A stretch of 8,565 nt of DNA from Oscillospiraceae bacterium (GTDB lineage: Bacteria > Bacillota > Clostridia > Oscillospirales > Ruminococcaceae). How positions within the stretch are numbered: position 1 is the stretch's first letter; each line of letters starts with the position of its first letter. Position numbers and translations under genes: made by a program. Where the stretch lies: assembly GCA_900765125.1 (NCBI GenBank), contig CAAFQL010000084.1, positions 1 through 8,565 of the forward strand, written 5' to 3'. This document shows, piece by piece, positions 1 through 6,763 of this stretch. The notes beneath the pieces are model-generated. The model did not search any database. It was not told where the DNA came from and was given only the letters and a program-made list of their open reading frames with translations.

Positions 1-192
1 ATGGCTGTTGTAGGATACGGTAAGGCTGAAAAAAAGCAGGTAATGGATCTCACCAGAAGGATACTTCATCTTGAACAGATACCAAAACCTGATGATGCGG
101 CTGACGCTCTGGCAATAGCTATTTGTCATGGACATTCTTTTACCGGAGTTCGTTTAAATGATACAGAAAAGAGGGCAACAAAAACAGTATGA
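1..192 (+). CDS. ruvC: RuvC Holliday junction resolvase, C-terminal fragment (5' end outside window)
   Basis: This is the last 63 residues of the RuvC endonuclease, which makes symmetrical nicks across Holliday junctions and works with RuvAB during recombination and fork repair. The visible part has the conserved VVGYGKAEKKQV segment (residues 3-14 of the fragment) and the C-terminal acidic motif DDAADALAIAICH (31-43). The two aspartates of its DAAD core (fragment residues 32 and 35) correspond to the last two members of the family's four-acid metal site. The ATG at position 1 is most likely an internal Met, because the first two catalytic acids and about 100 residues are missing upstream. 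The stop TGA (190-192) overlaps the ruvA start as ATGA, which suggests translational coupling. RuvC is typical of Clostridia and generally absent from Bacilli. Confidence 0.95.
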   Translation: MAVVGYGKAEKKQVMDLTRRILHLEQIPKPDDAADALAIAICHGHSFTGVRLNDTEKRATKTV

Positions 193-794
193 TTTATAGT
201 GTACATGGAAAGCTTATTTCAAAAAGCAGCGGACTTGCAGTCGTTGAATGTGCAGGTGTTGGTTACGCCTGCCGTACTACTCAAGTCACACTTTCTGAGA
301 TAGGTTTTGTTGGTGATGAAGTAATGCTTTATACCCATTTATCTATTCGTGAAGATGCGGCAGAACTTTTTGGATTTGCAGATATGCAAGAGCTTCACTG
401 TTTTGAGATGCTCACATCTGTATCAGGTGTTGGGCCAAAGGCAGCGCTTGCTATTTTATCAGATCTGTCTGCTGACAGATTTGCTCTTGTAGTAGCATCA
501 GGCGATAGTAAAACACTTACTAAAAGTAAGGGAATAGGTGCCAAAACAGCACAGCGTATTGTGCTTGAGCTTAAAGATAAAATTTCTAAGGAGAATAAAG
601 GTTCTGATTGGAGCGCGCTTTCCGAAAGTGCTGTCTGTAGAGACAATTCTTTTCTGGAAGACGCTGTATCTGCACTTATGGTGCTTGGATATTCACAGGA
701 GGAGATCATGCCTTTGCTTTTGCAGCTTGACAAGAGTATGTCATCAGAGGATCTTATAAAGGAAACATTGAGACTAATTGGAAGTCAGAGATAA
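189..794 (+). CDS. ruvA: Holliday junction branch migration protein RuvA
   Basis: The 201-residue protein matches the usual RuvA length of about 200. RuvA forms a tetramer that holds the four-way junction in square-planar form and docks the RuvB motors. Visible parts, in order: an N-terminal OB-fold (about 1-62) opening MIYSVHGKL; the acidic pin residues Glu55-Asp56 in LSIREDAAELFGF, at the positions known in E. coli RuvA; a first helix-hairpin-helix, VSGVGPKAA (78-86); a second, KGIGAKTAQRI (114-124); a variable linker (about 133-152); and the C-terminal three-helix domain that binds RuvB (about 153-201). The ATG overlaps the ruvC stop by 4 nt. The only SD-like sequence, GAGGG at 171-175, lies 13 nt upstream, so translation probably depends on coupling to ruvC. 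No anomalies seen. Confidence 0.98.
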   Translation: MIYSVHGKLISKSSGLAVVECAGVGYACRTTQVTLSEIGFVGDEVMLYTHLSIREDAAELFGFADMQELHCFEMLTSVSGVGPKAALAILSDLSADRFALVVASGDSKTLTKSKGIGAKTAQRIVLELKDKISKENKGSDWSALSESAVCRDNSFLEDAVSALMVLGYSQEEIMPLLLQLDKSMSSEDLIKETLRLIGSQR

Positions 795-815
795 AAGTTA
801 TAATGGATCTTGTAC

Positions 816-824
816 GGAGGTGAT
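816..824 (+). promoter_or_regulatory. Extended Shine-Dalgarno site of ruvB
   Basis: GGAGGTGAT is a nine-base match to the anti-SD tail of 16S rRNA, with 7 nt between GGAGG and the ATG at 828. It sets the start at 828. A TTG at 810 in the same frame lies upstream of this site and would put the SD inside the coding region. It is the strongest ribosome-binding site in the window. Confidence 0.9.
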
Positions 825-827
825 AAA

Positions 828-1898
828 ATGATTGAAACAAGTGATATGTCTTTTGAACAGAGGATGATAACTCCTGAGCATATACCGGAGGATAGTGAAG
901 TAGAATTGTCTTTGCGTCCTCAGTCTCTTAATGAATATATCGGTCAGGATAAGGTCAAAGAGAATATGGCAATATATATTGAAGCTGCAAAACGCCGTGG
1001 AGATGTACTTGATCATGTTTTGCTCTATGGACCTCCGGGACTCGGAAAGACTACTCTATCTGCAATTATTGCAAGAGAAATGGGCGTAAACTTACGAGTT
1101 ACAACGGGTCCTGCTATTGAAAAACCCGGCGATCTTGCAGCATTGCTTACTAATCTGCAAACGGGTGATGTTCTGTTTATTGATGAGATACACAGACTTT
1201 CACGATCAGTAGAAGAAATACTCTATCCGGCGCTTGAGGATCATGCTATAGATATTATTATGGGAAAAGGACCTTCTGCACGTTCATTGCGTATAGATCT
1301 TAATCCTTTTACACTTGTAGGAGCAACAACAAGAGCAGGTCAGCTTTCAAGTCCGCTTCGTGATCGTTTTGGAGTTATTCAGCGACTTGAACTATATACA
1401 CCTGAGCAGCTCACAGATATTGTACGAAGAAGCAGTATGATACTTGAAATACCATGTTCAATGGACGGTGCAATGGAGATTGCAAGACGTGCGAGAGGTA
1501 CGCCGCGTATTGCCAATCGACTTTTAAAACGTGTACGTGACTTTGCCGATGTTATGGGAAATGGTGAGATCACCAAGGAAATTGCTATGATAGCACTTGA
1601 CCGACTTGAAATAGATGATTTGGGTCTTGACAGTAACGACAGAAGAATGCTTGAAATGATTATAAAAGGTTATGGCGGCGGTCCTGTAGGATTAGAAACA
1701 TTGGCGTCTGCGCTTGGTGAGGAAACAGTTACACTTGAGGATGTCTGTGAACCTTATCTTATGCAGCTTGGATTTCTTTCAAGAACTCCCAGAGGAAGAT
1801 GTGCTACTGACCTTGCATATGAACATCTTGGATTTAAAAATCCGAACAGAAACGGAAGTAATCCTCCGGCTGATTCAGGGCAGATGTCACTTATATAA
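828..1898 (+). CDS. ruvB: Holliday junction branch migration helicase RuvB
   Basis: RuvB is the AAA+ hexameric motor that pumps duplex DNA through the RuvA-bound junction. From ATG 828 the protein has 356 residues, close to the family norm of about 335-350. Motifs: Walker A GPPGLGKTT (68-76); Walker B LFIDEIH (116-122); sensor 1 GATTR (165-169); the arginine-finger segment SSPLRDRFG (174-182); sensor 2 around GTPRIANRLLKRVRDFA (224-240); and a C-terminal winged helix (about 260-335) with GGPVGLETLA and EPYLMQLGFLSRTPRGR. The tail after residue 337 is hydrophilic and Asn/Pro-rich, as is common in clostridial homologues. It lies 33 nt after ruvA and has its own strong SD, so it may be translated more efficiently than ruvA, fitting the need for two hexamers per junction (inference). 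No key residue is missing. Confidence 0.98.
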   Translation: MIETSDMSFEQRMITPEHIPEDSEVELSLRPQSLNEYIGQDKVKENMAIYIEAAKRRGDVLDHVLLYGPPGLGKTTLSAIIAREMGVNLRVTTGPAIEKPGDLAALLTNLQTGDVLFIDEIHRLSRSVEEILYPALEDHAIDIIMGKGPSARSLRIDLNPFTLVGATTRAGQLSSPLRDRFGVIQRLELYTPEQLTDIVRRSSMILEIPCSMDGAMEIARRARGTPRIANRLLKRVRDFADVMGNGEITKEIAMIALDRLEIDDLGLDSNDRRMLEMIIKGYGGGPVGLETLASALGEETVTLEDVCEPYLMQLGFLSRTPRGRCATDLAYEHLGFKNPNRNGSNPPADSGQMSLI

Positions 1899-1940
1899 TT
1901 TTAGTTAATATATTACAATAACAAAGGAGCTTGTTTTATT

Positions 1941-3293
1941 ATGGGAAGATTATTTGGAACAGATGGTGCAAGAGGGGTCGCAATTACAGAACTTACTTGT
2001 GAAACAGCAATGCTTATTGGTCGTGCAGCAGCATTGGTCCTTACAAATGAAACTGACAAAAAACCACGTATTTTCATAGGTAAGGATACGAGAATATCTT
2101 CTGACGTTTTAGAAGCTGCACTTTGTGCAGGTATTTGTTCTGTAGGTGCGGATGCTGTACGTTTAGGCGTTGTTCCTACACCAGCTGTAGCGTACCTTGT
2201 ACGTACAAAAGGTGCAGATGCAGGTGTTATGATTTCTGCATCTCACAACAGTGTTGAATTTAATGGAATCAAGCTTTTCGCTTCTACAGGCTATAAGCTT
2301 CCTGATTCTGTAGAAGAAGAAATTGAAAAATTGGTTTTAGATTCACCTGAAGATATGCCGCTGAGATCAAATACTGAGATTGGCAGAATAACAGATTATG
2401 AAGCAGCACAAGATGACTATATTGATTATATTGCCAACTGTATTGACTCAAATCTTAATGGTACATATTTGGCACTTGATTGTGCAAACGGAAGTGCATC
2501 AAGCACTGCAAAGAAGCTTTTTGAAAAGCTTGGAGCACGTGTTGATATGCTCAGTGCTGATCCTGACGGTACTAATATCAATGATAATTGTGGTTCTACT
2601 CATATGGAACATCTTATGATATATGTTAAGGAGCATGGATGTGATGCAGGTCTTGCATTTGACGGCGATGCAGACCGCTGCCTGGCAGTAGATGAAAACG
2701 GCTGTCTTGTAGACGGTGATAAGCTCATTGCAATAGCTGCAAATGCTATGAAAAATAATGGTAAGCTCAAAAACAATACAGCAGTTGTTACTGTTATGTC
2801 AAATCTTGGATTTTTCCATTTTGCAAAGCGTGAAGGAATTGAAACAGCTGCTACAAAAGTTGGTGATCGTTATGTACTTGAAGAAATGCTTGCAAATGGT
2901 TATAATATAGGAGGTGAACAGAGCGGTCACATCATTTTCCTTGACCATTCAACAACAGGTGATGGTCAGCTCTCTGGTGCTAAGATTATTGAAATAATTG
3001 TAAATTCTGGAAAGAAAATGAGTGAAGTTGCATCAGTTATGGAATCATTTCCACAGATTATGTTGAATGTTCGTATAAAACCAGAACACAGAAACGTATG
3101 GAGAGATGATGAAAATGTGAAATCTGTGATGAGCCTTTATGAAGAAAAGCTTGGCGAAGACGGACGTATTCTTGTACGTGAAAGCGGGACAGAACCTCTT
3201 ATCCGTGTTATGGTAGAAGGTAATGATGCCGTTCTTATGGAAGAGGCTTGCAGAAATATAACAGCAGCAATTGAAGAATTTGTACAGAAGTAA
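1941..3293 (+). CDS. glmM: Phosphoglucosamine mutase GlmM
   Basis: GlmM interconverts glucosamine-6-phosphate and glucosamine-1-phosphate in the cytosol, on the path to UDP-GlcNAc for peptidoglycan and other envelope polymers. The 450-residue length is typical. Motifs: N-terminal GRLFGTDGARG (2-12); phosphoserine loop ISASHNS (98-104) with Ser101 as the expected phosphorylated residue; Mg-binding DGDADR (241-246); sugar-binding GGEQSGH (324-330); and phosphate-binding RESGTEPLIRVMVEG (413-427). GTDGARG and GEQSGH separate GlmM from general phosphoglucomutase/phosphomannomutase relatives. AAAGGAG (1923-1929) lies 11 nt before the ATG. The gene follows ruvB by 42 nt. In many Bacilli glmM follows cdaA-cdaR instead, so this placement is different; no cyclic-di-AMP gene is visible here. 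I see no glmS-type ribozyme or other leader in the short gap. Confidence 0.97.
   Translation: MGRLFGTDGARGVAITELTCETAMLIGRAAALVLTNETDKKPRIFIGKDTRISSDVLEAALCAGICSVGADAVRLGVVPTPAVAYLVRTKGADAGVMISASHNSVEFNGIKLFASTGYKLPDSVEEEIEKLVLDSPEDMPLRSNTEIGRITDYEAAQDDYIDYIANCIDSNLNGTYLALDCANGSASSTAKKLFEKLGARVDMLSADPDGTNINDNCGSTHMEHLMIYVKEHGCDAGLAFDGDADRCLAVDENGCLVDGDKLIAIAANAMKNNGKLKNNTAVVTVMSNLGFFHFAKREGIETAATKVGDRYVLEEMLANGYNIGGEQSGHIIFLDHSTTGDGQLSGAKIIEIIVNSGKKMSEVASVMESFPQIMLNVRIKPEHRNVWRDDENVKSVMSLYEEKLGEDGRILVRESGTEPLIRVMVEGNDAVLMEEACRNITAAIEEFVQK
2514..2531 (+). repeat. Short perfect inverted repeat inside glmM
   Basis: Arms AAGCTTTT (2514-2521) and AAAAGCTT (2524-2531) are separated by two bases. 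A weaker 5-bp pair, AGTGC (2493-2497) with GCACT (2503-2507), lies just upstream. The arms encode part of a Lys-Leu-Phe-Glu-Lys-Leu stretch, so codon choice for Lys-Leu could produce them by chance. No function is claimed. Confidence 0.5.
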
Positions 3294-3296
3294 AAT

Positions 3297-3303
3297 AAAG
3301 GAG
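3297..3303 (+). promoter_or_regulatory. Shine-Dalgarno site fixing a TTG start
   Basis: AAAGGAG ends 8 nt before the TTG at 3312, which is ideal spacing. It supports TTG as the initiator of the methyltransferase gene. The same ten-base context, AATAAAGGAG, recurs before ecfA2 at 5061-5070. Confidence 0.8.
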
Positions 3304-3311
3304 CGAGTATT

Positions 3312-4184
3312 TTGAGAGCAGCAAATCGGTGGAAAGAGTATCGAATTCTGGATACATCTTCACAGGAAAAGTTAGAGGTGTGGAATGACATTACCCTGAT
3401 ACGTCCTGATCCTCAGATAATATGGCATACACCAAAGAGGATTCCTGAGTGGAATATTGCAGAAGGTCACTATACACGTTCATCAACAGGTGGTGGAAAA
3501 TGGAGCTTTTCTAAGAAGCTTCCAGAATCATGGGAACTTCATTATGAGCCGCTTGAACTTACTTTTAAAATTCAGCCTACAGGTTTTAAGCATACAGGGC
3601 TTTTTCCGGAGCAAGCTGTAAACTGGGATTTTGCTGCTGATAAGATCAAAAATGCAGGCAGACCGATTTCAGTTTTGAATCTCTTTGCCTATACAGGCGG
3701 TGCAACCCTTGCCTGTGCACGAGCAGGAGCTTCTGTGTGTCATGTTGATGCTTCAAAGGGAATGGTACAATGGGCAAGAGAGAATGCTGCACTTTCTAAT
3801 ATGACAGATAAGCCGATCAGATGGATCGTGGACGACTGTGAAAAGTTTGTTGCTCGTGAAATACGACGTGGAAGAAAATATGATGCTGTTATAATGGATC
3901 CTCCAAGCTACGGCAGGGGTCCGGGAGGCGAAGTATGGAAGCTTGAGGACTGTGTATATGATCTTGTAAAACTATGCGCAGGAGTTCTTAGTGATGAACC
4001 ATTGTTCTTCCTGATAAACAGCTACACAACAGGTCTTTCACCATCTGTAATGGGCTATATACTCGGCAGTGTTTTACAAAATAACTTTGGTGGAAATATT
4101 ACATTTGATGAGATAGGTCTGCCTGTGGAACAGAGTAAAATGGTACTTCCATGCGGCAATACTGCTATATGGCAGAGTAAATAA
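3312..4184 (+). CDS. Class I SAM-dependent methyltransferase, RlmI-like (COG1092-type), substrate unknown
   Basis: This 290-residue protein is predicted to be a cytosolic, probably RNA-directed, methyltransferase. Visible parts: an N-terminal region with LIRPDPQIIW (29-38); a conserved GFKHTGLFPEQAVNWDF segment (91-107); SAM-binding motif I NLFAYTGGATLACARAG (123-139); the acidic residue after strand 2 in HVDASKGMVQWARENA (144-159); a further acidic pair DD (174-175); and motif IV DPPSYGRG (196-203). These place it with RlmI/RlmK-type enzymes. It is about 100 residues shorter than E. coli RlmI and I see no N-terminal PUA domain. Where RlmI, as I recall it, has its catalytic FSCSG, this protein reads NSYTTG (236-241), so 5-methylcytosine chemistry looks unlikely (inference). 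The start is TTG, supported by AAAGGAG 8 nt upstream. The gene lies 18 nt after glmM and 28 nt before ecfA1. Similar proteins of this length occur in Firmicutes and Bacteroidetes; I know of no assigned substrate. Confidence 0.88.
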   Translation: MRAANRWKEYRILDTSSQEKLEVWNDITLIRPDPQIIWHTPKRIPEWNIAEGHYTRSSTGGGKWSFSKKLPESWELHYEPLELTFKIQPTGFKHTGLFPEQAVNWDFAADKIKNAGRPISVLNLFAYTGGATLACARAGASVCHVDASKGMVQWARENAALSNMTDKPIRWIVDDCEKFVAREIRRGRKYDAVIMDPPSYGRGPGGEVWKLEDCVYDLVKLCAGVLSDEPLFFLINSYTTGLSPSVMGYILGSVLQNNFGGNITFDEIGLPVEQSKMVLPCGNTAIWQSK

Positions 4185-4212
4185 ACACTTATGAAAGGAT
4201 GCTGAGAAAACT

Positions 4213-5061
4213 ATGAGCGCTCAGCTTAAGTCAGAAAATCTCTGTTTTCATTACACTGATGAGGAGGGCAACAGAACTTCAAAAGATATTTTAAAAAATA
4301 TTTCTCTTGAAATAGAAAAAGGTTCTTTTGTTGCGATACTTGGTCATAATGGCTCTGGAAAATCAACTCTTGCAAGGCTGTTTAATGGTATACTTGTTCC
4401 TTCGTCAGGAAGAATTCTTGCAAATGGTATTGATACAAGTGATGATAATAAGATCTATGAGATACGCCGTCATGTTGGAATGGTTTTCCAGAATCCTGAT
4501 AATCAGATAGTAGCAACGATAGTGGAGGACGATGTAGCTTTTGGCCCTGAAAATCTTGGAATACCTCCAAAGGAAATAAGAAAGCGTGTTGATGATGCGC
4601 TTCGTGCAGTTGATATGTACGATTATCGTTTTCATGCACCGTCGCAGCTGTCAGGAGGTCAGAAACAAAGAGTGGCTATTGCAGGAATTATTGCAATGCG
4701 TCCCGATTGTATTATTCTTGATGAACCTACAGCAATGCTTGATCCAAAGGGCAGAGAAGAGGTAATGAAAACTATTCATATGCTGCGCAAAGAGTTTGGT
4801 ATTACTGTTGTTCTTATTACTCATTATATGAACGAGGCCGTAGAAGCAGATCGTGTTATCGTAATTGATGATGGAGAAGTAATAATAGATGATACTCCGG
4901 CTAATGTCTTTATAAAACCTGAACTTTTACAGGCAGTAGGACTTGATGTTCCACAGAGTACAGAACTTTTGTGGAAACTTAAAGGAGAGGGAGTACCTGT
5001 TTTTATAAATGCGATCAATGAAAAAGATTGTGTGGATACTATTATGAATTTGTTTGCTTAA
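4213..5061 (+). CDS. ecfA1: Energy-coupling factor transporter ATPase EcfA1
   Basis: This is one of the two ABC ATPases that, with EcfT, energise group II ECF importers for vitamins and metals at the inner face of the membrane. The 282-residue protein has Walker A GHNGSGKST (44-52), Q-loop VFQNPDNQ (91-98), the ABC signature LSGGQKQR (146-153), Walker B CIILDEPTAMLD (166-177) with catalytic Glu171, and H-loop His204 in LITHYMNEA. The family's C-terminal extension follows (about 235-282). FQNPDNQ and VEDDVAFGPENLG are characteristic of EcfA/CbiO rather than other ABC exporters or importers. AAAGGA (4194-4199) lies 13 nt before ATG 4213, somewhat long, so initiation may be modest. I call it EcfA1 from its place first in the ecfA1-ecfA2-ecfT order and its Q-loop type. 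No S component or riboswitch is adjacent. Confidence 0.95.
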   Translation: MSAQLKSENLCFHYTDEEGNRTSKDILKNISLEIEKGSFVAILGHNGSGKSTLARLFNGILVPSSGRILANGIDTSDDNKIYEIRRHVGMVFQNPDNQIVATIVEDDVAFGPENLGIPPKEIRKRVDDALRAVDMYDYRFHAPSQLSGGQKQRVAIAGIIAMRPDCIILDEPTAMLDPKGREEVMKTIHMLRKEFGITVVLITHYMNEAVEADRVIVIDDGEVIIDDTPANVFIKPELLQAVGLDVPQSTELLWKLKGEGVPVFINAINEKDCVDTIMNLFA

Positions 5062-5063
5062 AT

Positions 5064-5070
5064 AAAGGAG
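5064..5070 (+). promoter_or_regulatory. Shine-Dalgarno site fixing the GTG start of ecfA2
   Basis: AAAGGAG ends 6 nt before GTG 5077. The in-frame TTG at 5071 touches the SD with no spacer, so it cannot be used efficiently. This site therefore selects GTG 5077 and removes two residues from the longest reading. Confidence 0.85.
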
Positions 5071-5076
5071 TTGGCT

Positions 5077-5946
5077 GTGGAAATATTACGTACAGAGGAA
5101 CTGACATATCAATACAGTATTGGTACGCCATTTGAAAAAACGGCAGTAGACTGTGTAAATCTGGAGATAGAAGAGGGAGCTTTTGTAGGGGTAATAGGTT
5201 CTACCGGTTCAGGTAAATCAACGCTTATGCAGCATTTTAATGGGCTGCTAAGACCTACTTCGGGTACTGTTTATCTGAATGGACAGGATATATGGGCTGA
5301 TAAAAATAATCTCAGAGATGTACGATTTAAAGTAGGTCTTGTGTTTCAATATCCGGAATACCAGCTTTTTGAAGAAACTGTATATCGTGATATAGCATAC
5401 GGTCCTGTAAATATGGGGCTTACAGAAAGTGAAATAAAAGAATGTGTTCTTGAAGCTGCTGATTTTGTTGGTCTTACTGAAGAGCAGCTTTCCAAGTCTC
5501 CTTTTACACTTTCAGGTGGACAAAAACGACGTGCTGCCATTGCCGGAGTTATGGCAATGCGTCCAGAGATACTTATACTTGATGAACCGACAGCAGGTCT
5601 TGATCCGATGGGACGAGAAGAGATACTTTCGGAGATACGCAGCTATCATAAAAAAACAGGCTGTACAATCCTTCTTGTTTCTCATAGTATGGAGGATGTT
5701 TCGAGATATGCTGAAAAGCTCCTTGTTATGGATAAAGGAAAAGTTTTTTGCTATGATGATATAAGGGAAGTATTTAAACGTGCAGATGAGCTTGAAAAAA
5801 TTGGTCTTGCTGTTCCTGAAATAACACGTATATGTATGGAACTGCGAAAAAGAGGCATTCCTCTTAGTGACAGCATTTATACAGTTGATGGAGCGGTAAA
5901 ACAAATAGTTAAGTATTATAAAGAGAAAAAAGGAGGTTCGGTCTGA
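5077..5946 (+). CDS. ecfA2: Energy-coupling factor transporter ATPase EcfA2
   Basis: The second ECF ATPase pairs with EcfA1 in the heterodimer that drives EcfT. From GTG 5077 it has 289 residues. Motifs: Walker A GSTGSGKST (41-49), Q-loop VFQYPEYQLF (89-98) typical of EcfA2, ABC signature LSGGQKRR (145-152), Walker B ILILDEPTAGLD (165-176) with Glu170, and H-loop His203 in VSHSMEDV. A C-terminal extension of about 60 residues follows. Both ATPases keep all catalytic residues, so two functional ATP sites are expected. The start lies 15 nt after ecfA1, and the stop TGA shares its last base with the ecfT ATG (TGATG). This arrangement fits coordinated synthesis of the complex. The usual partner gene order is conserved; what differs is the surrounding neighbourhood. 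Confidence 0.96.
   Translation: MEILRTEELTYQYSIGTPFEKTAVDCVNLEIEEGAFVGVIGSTGSGKSTLMQHFNGLLRPTSGTVYLNGQDIWADKNNLRDVRFKVGLVFQYPEYQLFEETVYRDIAYGPVNMGLTESEIKECVLEAADFVGLTEEQLSKSPFTLSGGQKRRAAIAGVMAMRPEILILDEPTAGLDPMGREEILSEIRSYHKKTGCTILLVSHSMEDVSRYAEKLLVMDKGKVFCYDDIREVFKRADELEKIGLAVPEITRICMELRKRGIPLSDSIYTVDGAVKQIVKYYKEKKGGSV
5929..5936 (+). promoter_or_regulatory. Shine-Dalgarno site of ecfT inside the end of ecfA2
   Basis: AAAGGAGG lies 9 nt before ATG 5946, within the last codons of ecfA2 (Lys-Lys-Gly-Gly). Together with the 1-nt stop/start overlap it supports direct re-initiation on ecfT. Confidence 0.8.
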
Positions 5947-6749
5947 TGCTGAAAGATATAACTATAGGACAATATTTCCCGGGAGATAGTTTTCTTCACA
6001 GGCTCGATCCTCGTTTTAAAATAGTGATGACACTATTATATATAGTTATGCTTTTTATGAGCGGTGAACTTTATTCAATGATATTTGGTATGATATATTG
6101 CATTGTTGCTTTTATTTTGTCAAATCTGTCAATAAAGCTTTTCAGAAAGAATATAAAGCCGCTTTTGCCAATTTTGCTTATAACAGCTGTTCTGGATCTT
6201 CTTTTTATTAGAGAAGGAACGGTGTATTTTCAGGCAGGTTTTTTTAAATTAACTGAGGACGGAGTTTTTACAGCAGTAAGAATGGTTGTACGTATATTAT
6301 TTCTTATTATAGGTTCATCACTTCTTACTTATACAACATCTCCCATTCAGCTTACAGATGCTATTGAACGTCTTTTATCACCTCTGAAAAAACTTCACTT
6401 TCCTGTGCATTCATTTGCTATGATGATGTCTATAGCTTTACGCTTTATACCAACTCTTATGGATGAGACAGATAAGATCATTGCAGCTCAAAAAGCAAGG
6501 GGAGCAGGATTTGATTCATCAAAGCTAATGGATAAGGCAAAGGCTCTTGTACCGGTTCTTATACCACTGTTTGTATCCGCATTCAGACGTGCAGAGGAAC
6601 TTGCTACAGCTATGGAGTGTCGATGCTACAGAGGAGATGTGGGTCGTACTAAAATGAAAGCTATGAGTGCAGGCAGAAATGATTTTATTGCACTTACAGT
6701 AACTCTTTTGATGCTTTGTGCTGCCATAGTTACAACAGTTCTTTTTTAA
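5946..6749 (+). CDS. ecfT: Energy-coupling factor transporter transmembrane protein EcfT
   Basis: EcfT is the membrane scaffold that connects the EcfA1-EcfA2 motor to exchangeable substrate-binding S components. The 267-residue protein opens with the family's GQYFPGDSFLHRLDPRFK (8-25). Hydrophobic segments follow at about 26-40, 44-60, 72-88, 112-130, with further ones near 200-212 and 247-266. The cytoplasmic coupling region carries AQKARGAGFDSS (181-192), the first Ala-Arg-Gly coupling motif, and LVPVLIPLFVSAFRRAEELATAME (201-224). The second coupling motif reads ECRCYRGD (224-231): the arginine is kept but the flanking Ala and Gly of the canonical ARG are both Cys. The stop TAA overlaps an in-frame ATG of the next gene by one base. 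Since no S component is encoded here, the module is probably shared by S components encoded elsewhere (known behaviour of group II ECF systems). Confidence 0.96.
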   Translation: MLKDITIGQYFPGDSFLHRLDPRFKIVMTLLYIVMLFMSGELYSMIFGMIYCIVAFILSNLSIKLFRKNIKPLLPILLITAVLDLLFIREGTVYFQAGFFKLTEDGVFTAVRMVVRILFLIIGSSLLTYTTSPIQLTDAIERLLSPLKKLHFPVHSFAMMMSIALRFIPTLMDETDKIIAAQKARGAGFDSSKLMDKAKALVPVLIPLFVSAFRRAEELATAMECRCYRGDVGRTKMKAMSAGRNDFIALTVTLLMLCAAIVTTVLF

Positions 6750-6763
6750 TGCGAGGTATATTT

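Noticed and set aside
395..733. 112-codon minus-strand frame rich in Ser and Leu
   Set aside because: It is antisense to the conserved ruvA, low in complexity, and has no recognisable domain.
810..827. Upstream in-frame TTG start for ruvB
   Set aside because: It would place the near-perfect SD (816-824) inside the gene and has no SD of its own; ATG 828 is clearly better.
1894..1899. TATAAT resembling a -10 box at the end of ruvB, a possible glmM promoter
   Set aside because: No TTGACA-like element occurs 16-18 nt upstream and there is no extended -10 TG. In AT-rich DNA the hexamer alone is weak evidence.
3693..3716. ACAGGC/GCCTGT inverted repeat in the methyltransferase gene
   Set aside because: Only 6-bp arms with a 12-nt loop, within the conserved SAM-binding motif codons; expected by chance.
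4199..4216. Five-codon leader frame (ATG 4199 to TGA 4216) whose stop overlaps the ecfA1 start as ATGA
   Set aside because: Its ATG overlaps the only SD (4194-4199), so it has no ribosome-binding site and is probably accidental.
5071..5076. Upstream in-frame TTG start for ecfA2
   Set aside because: It directly abuts AAAGGAG with no spacer, whereas GTG 5077 has 6 nt of spacing.
5444..5904. Overlapping open frames on both strands within ecfA2 (5444-5764 plus, 5512-5904 minus)
   Set aside because: The EcfA2 frame carries all ABC motifs through this stretch; the others are shadows without motifs.
6749..6763. Upstream in-frame ATG for the yfhO-family gene, overlapping the ecfT stop
   Set aside because: No SD precedes it, while GAGG at 6753-6756 fits ATG 6764. 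It could still be used by coupling, so it is noted but not chosen.
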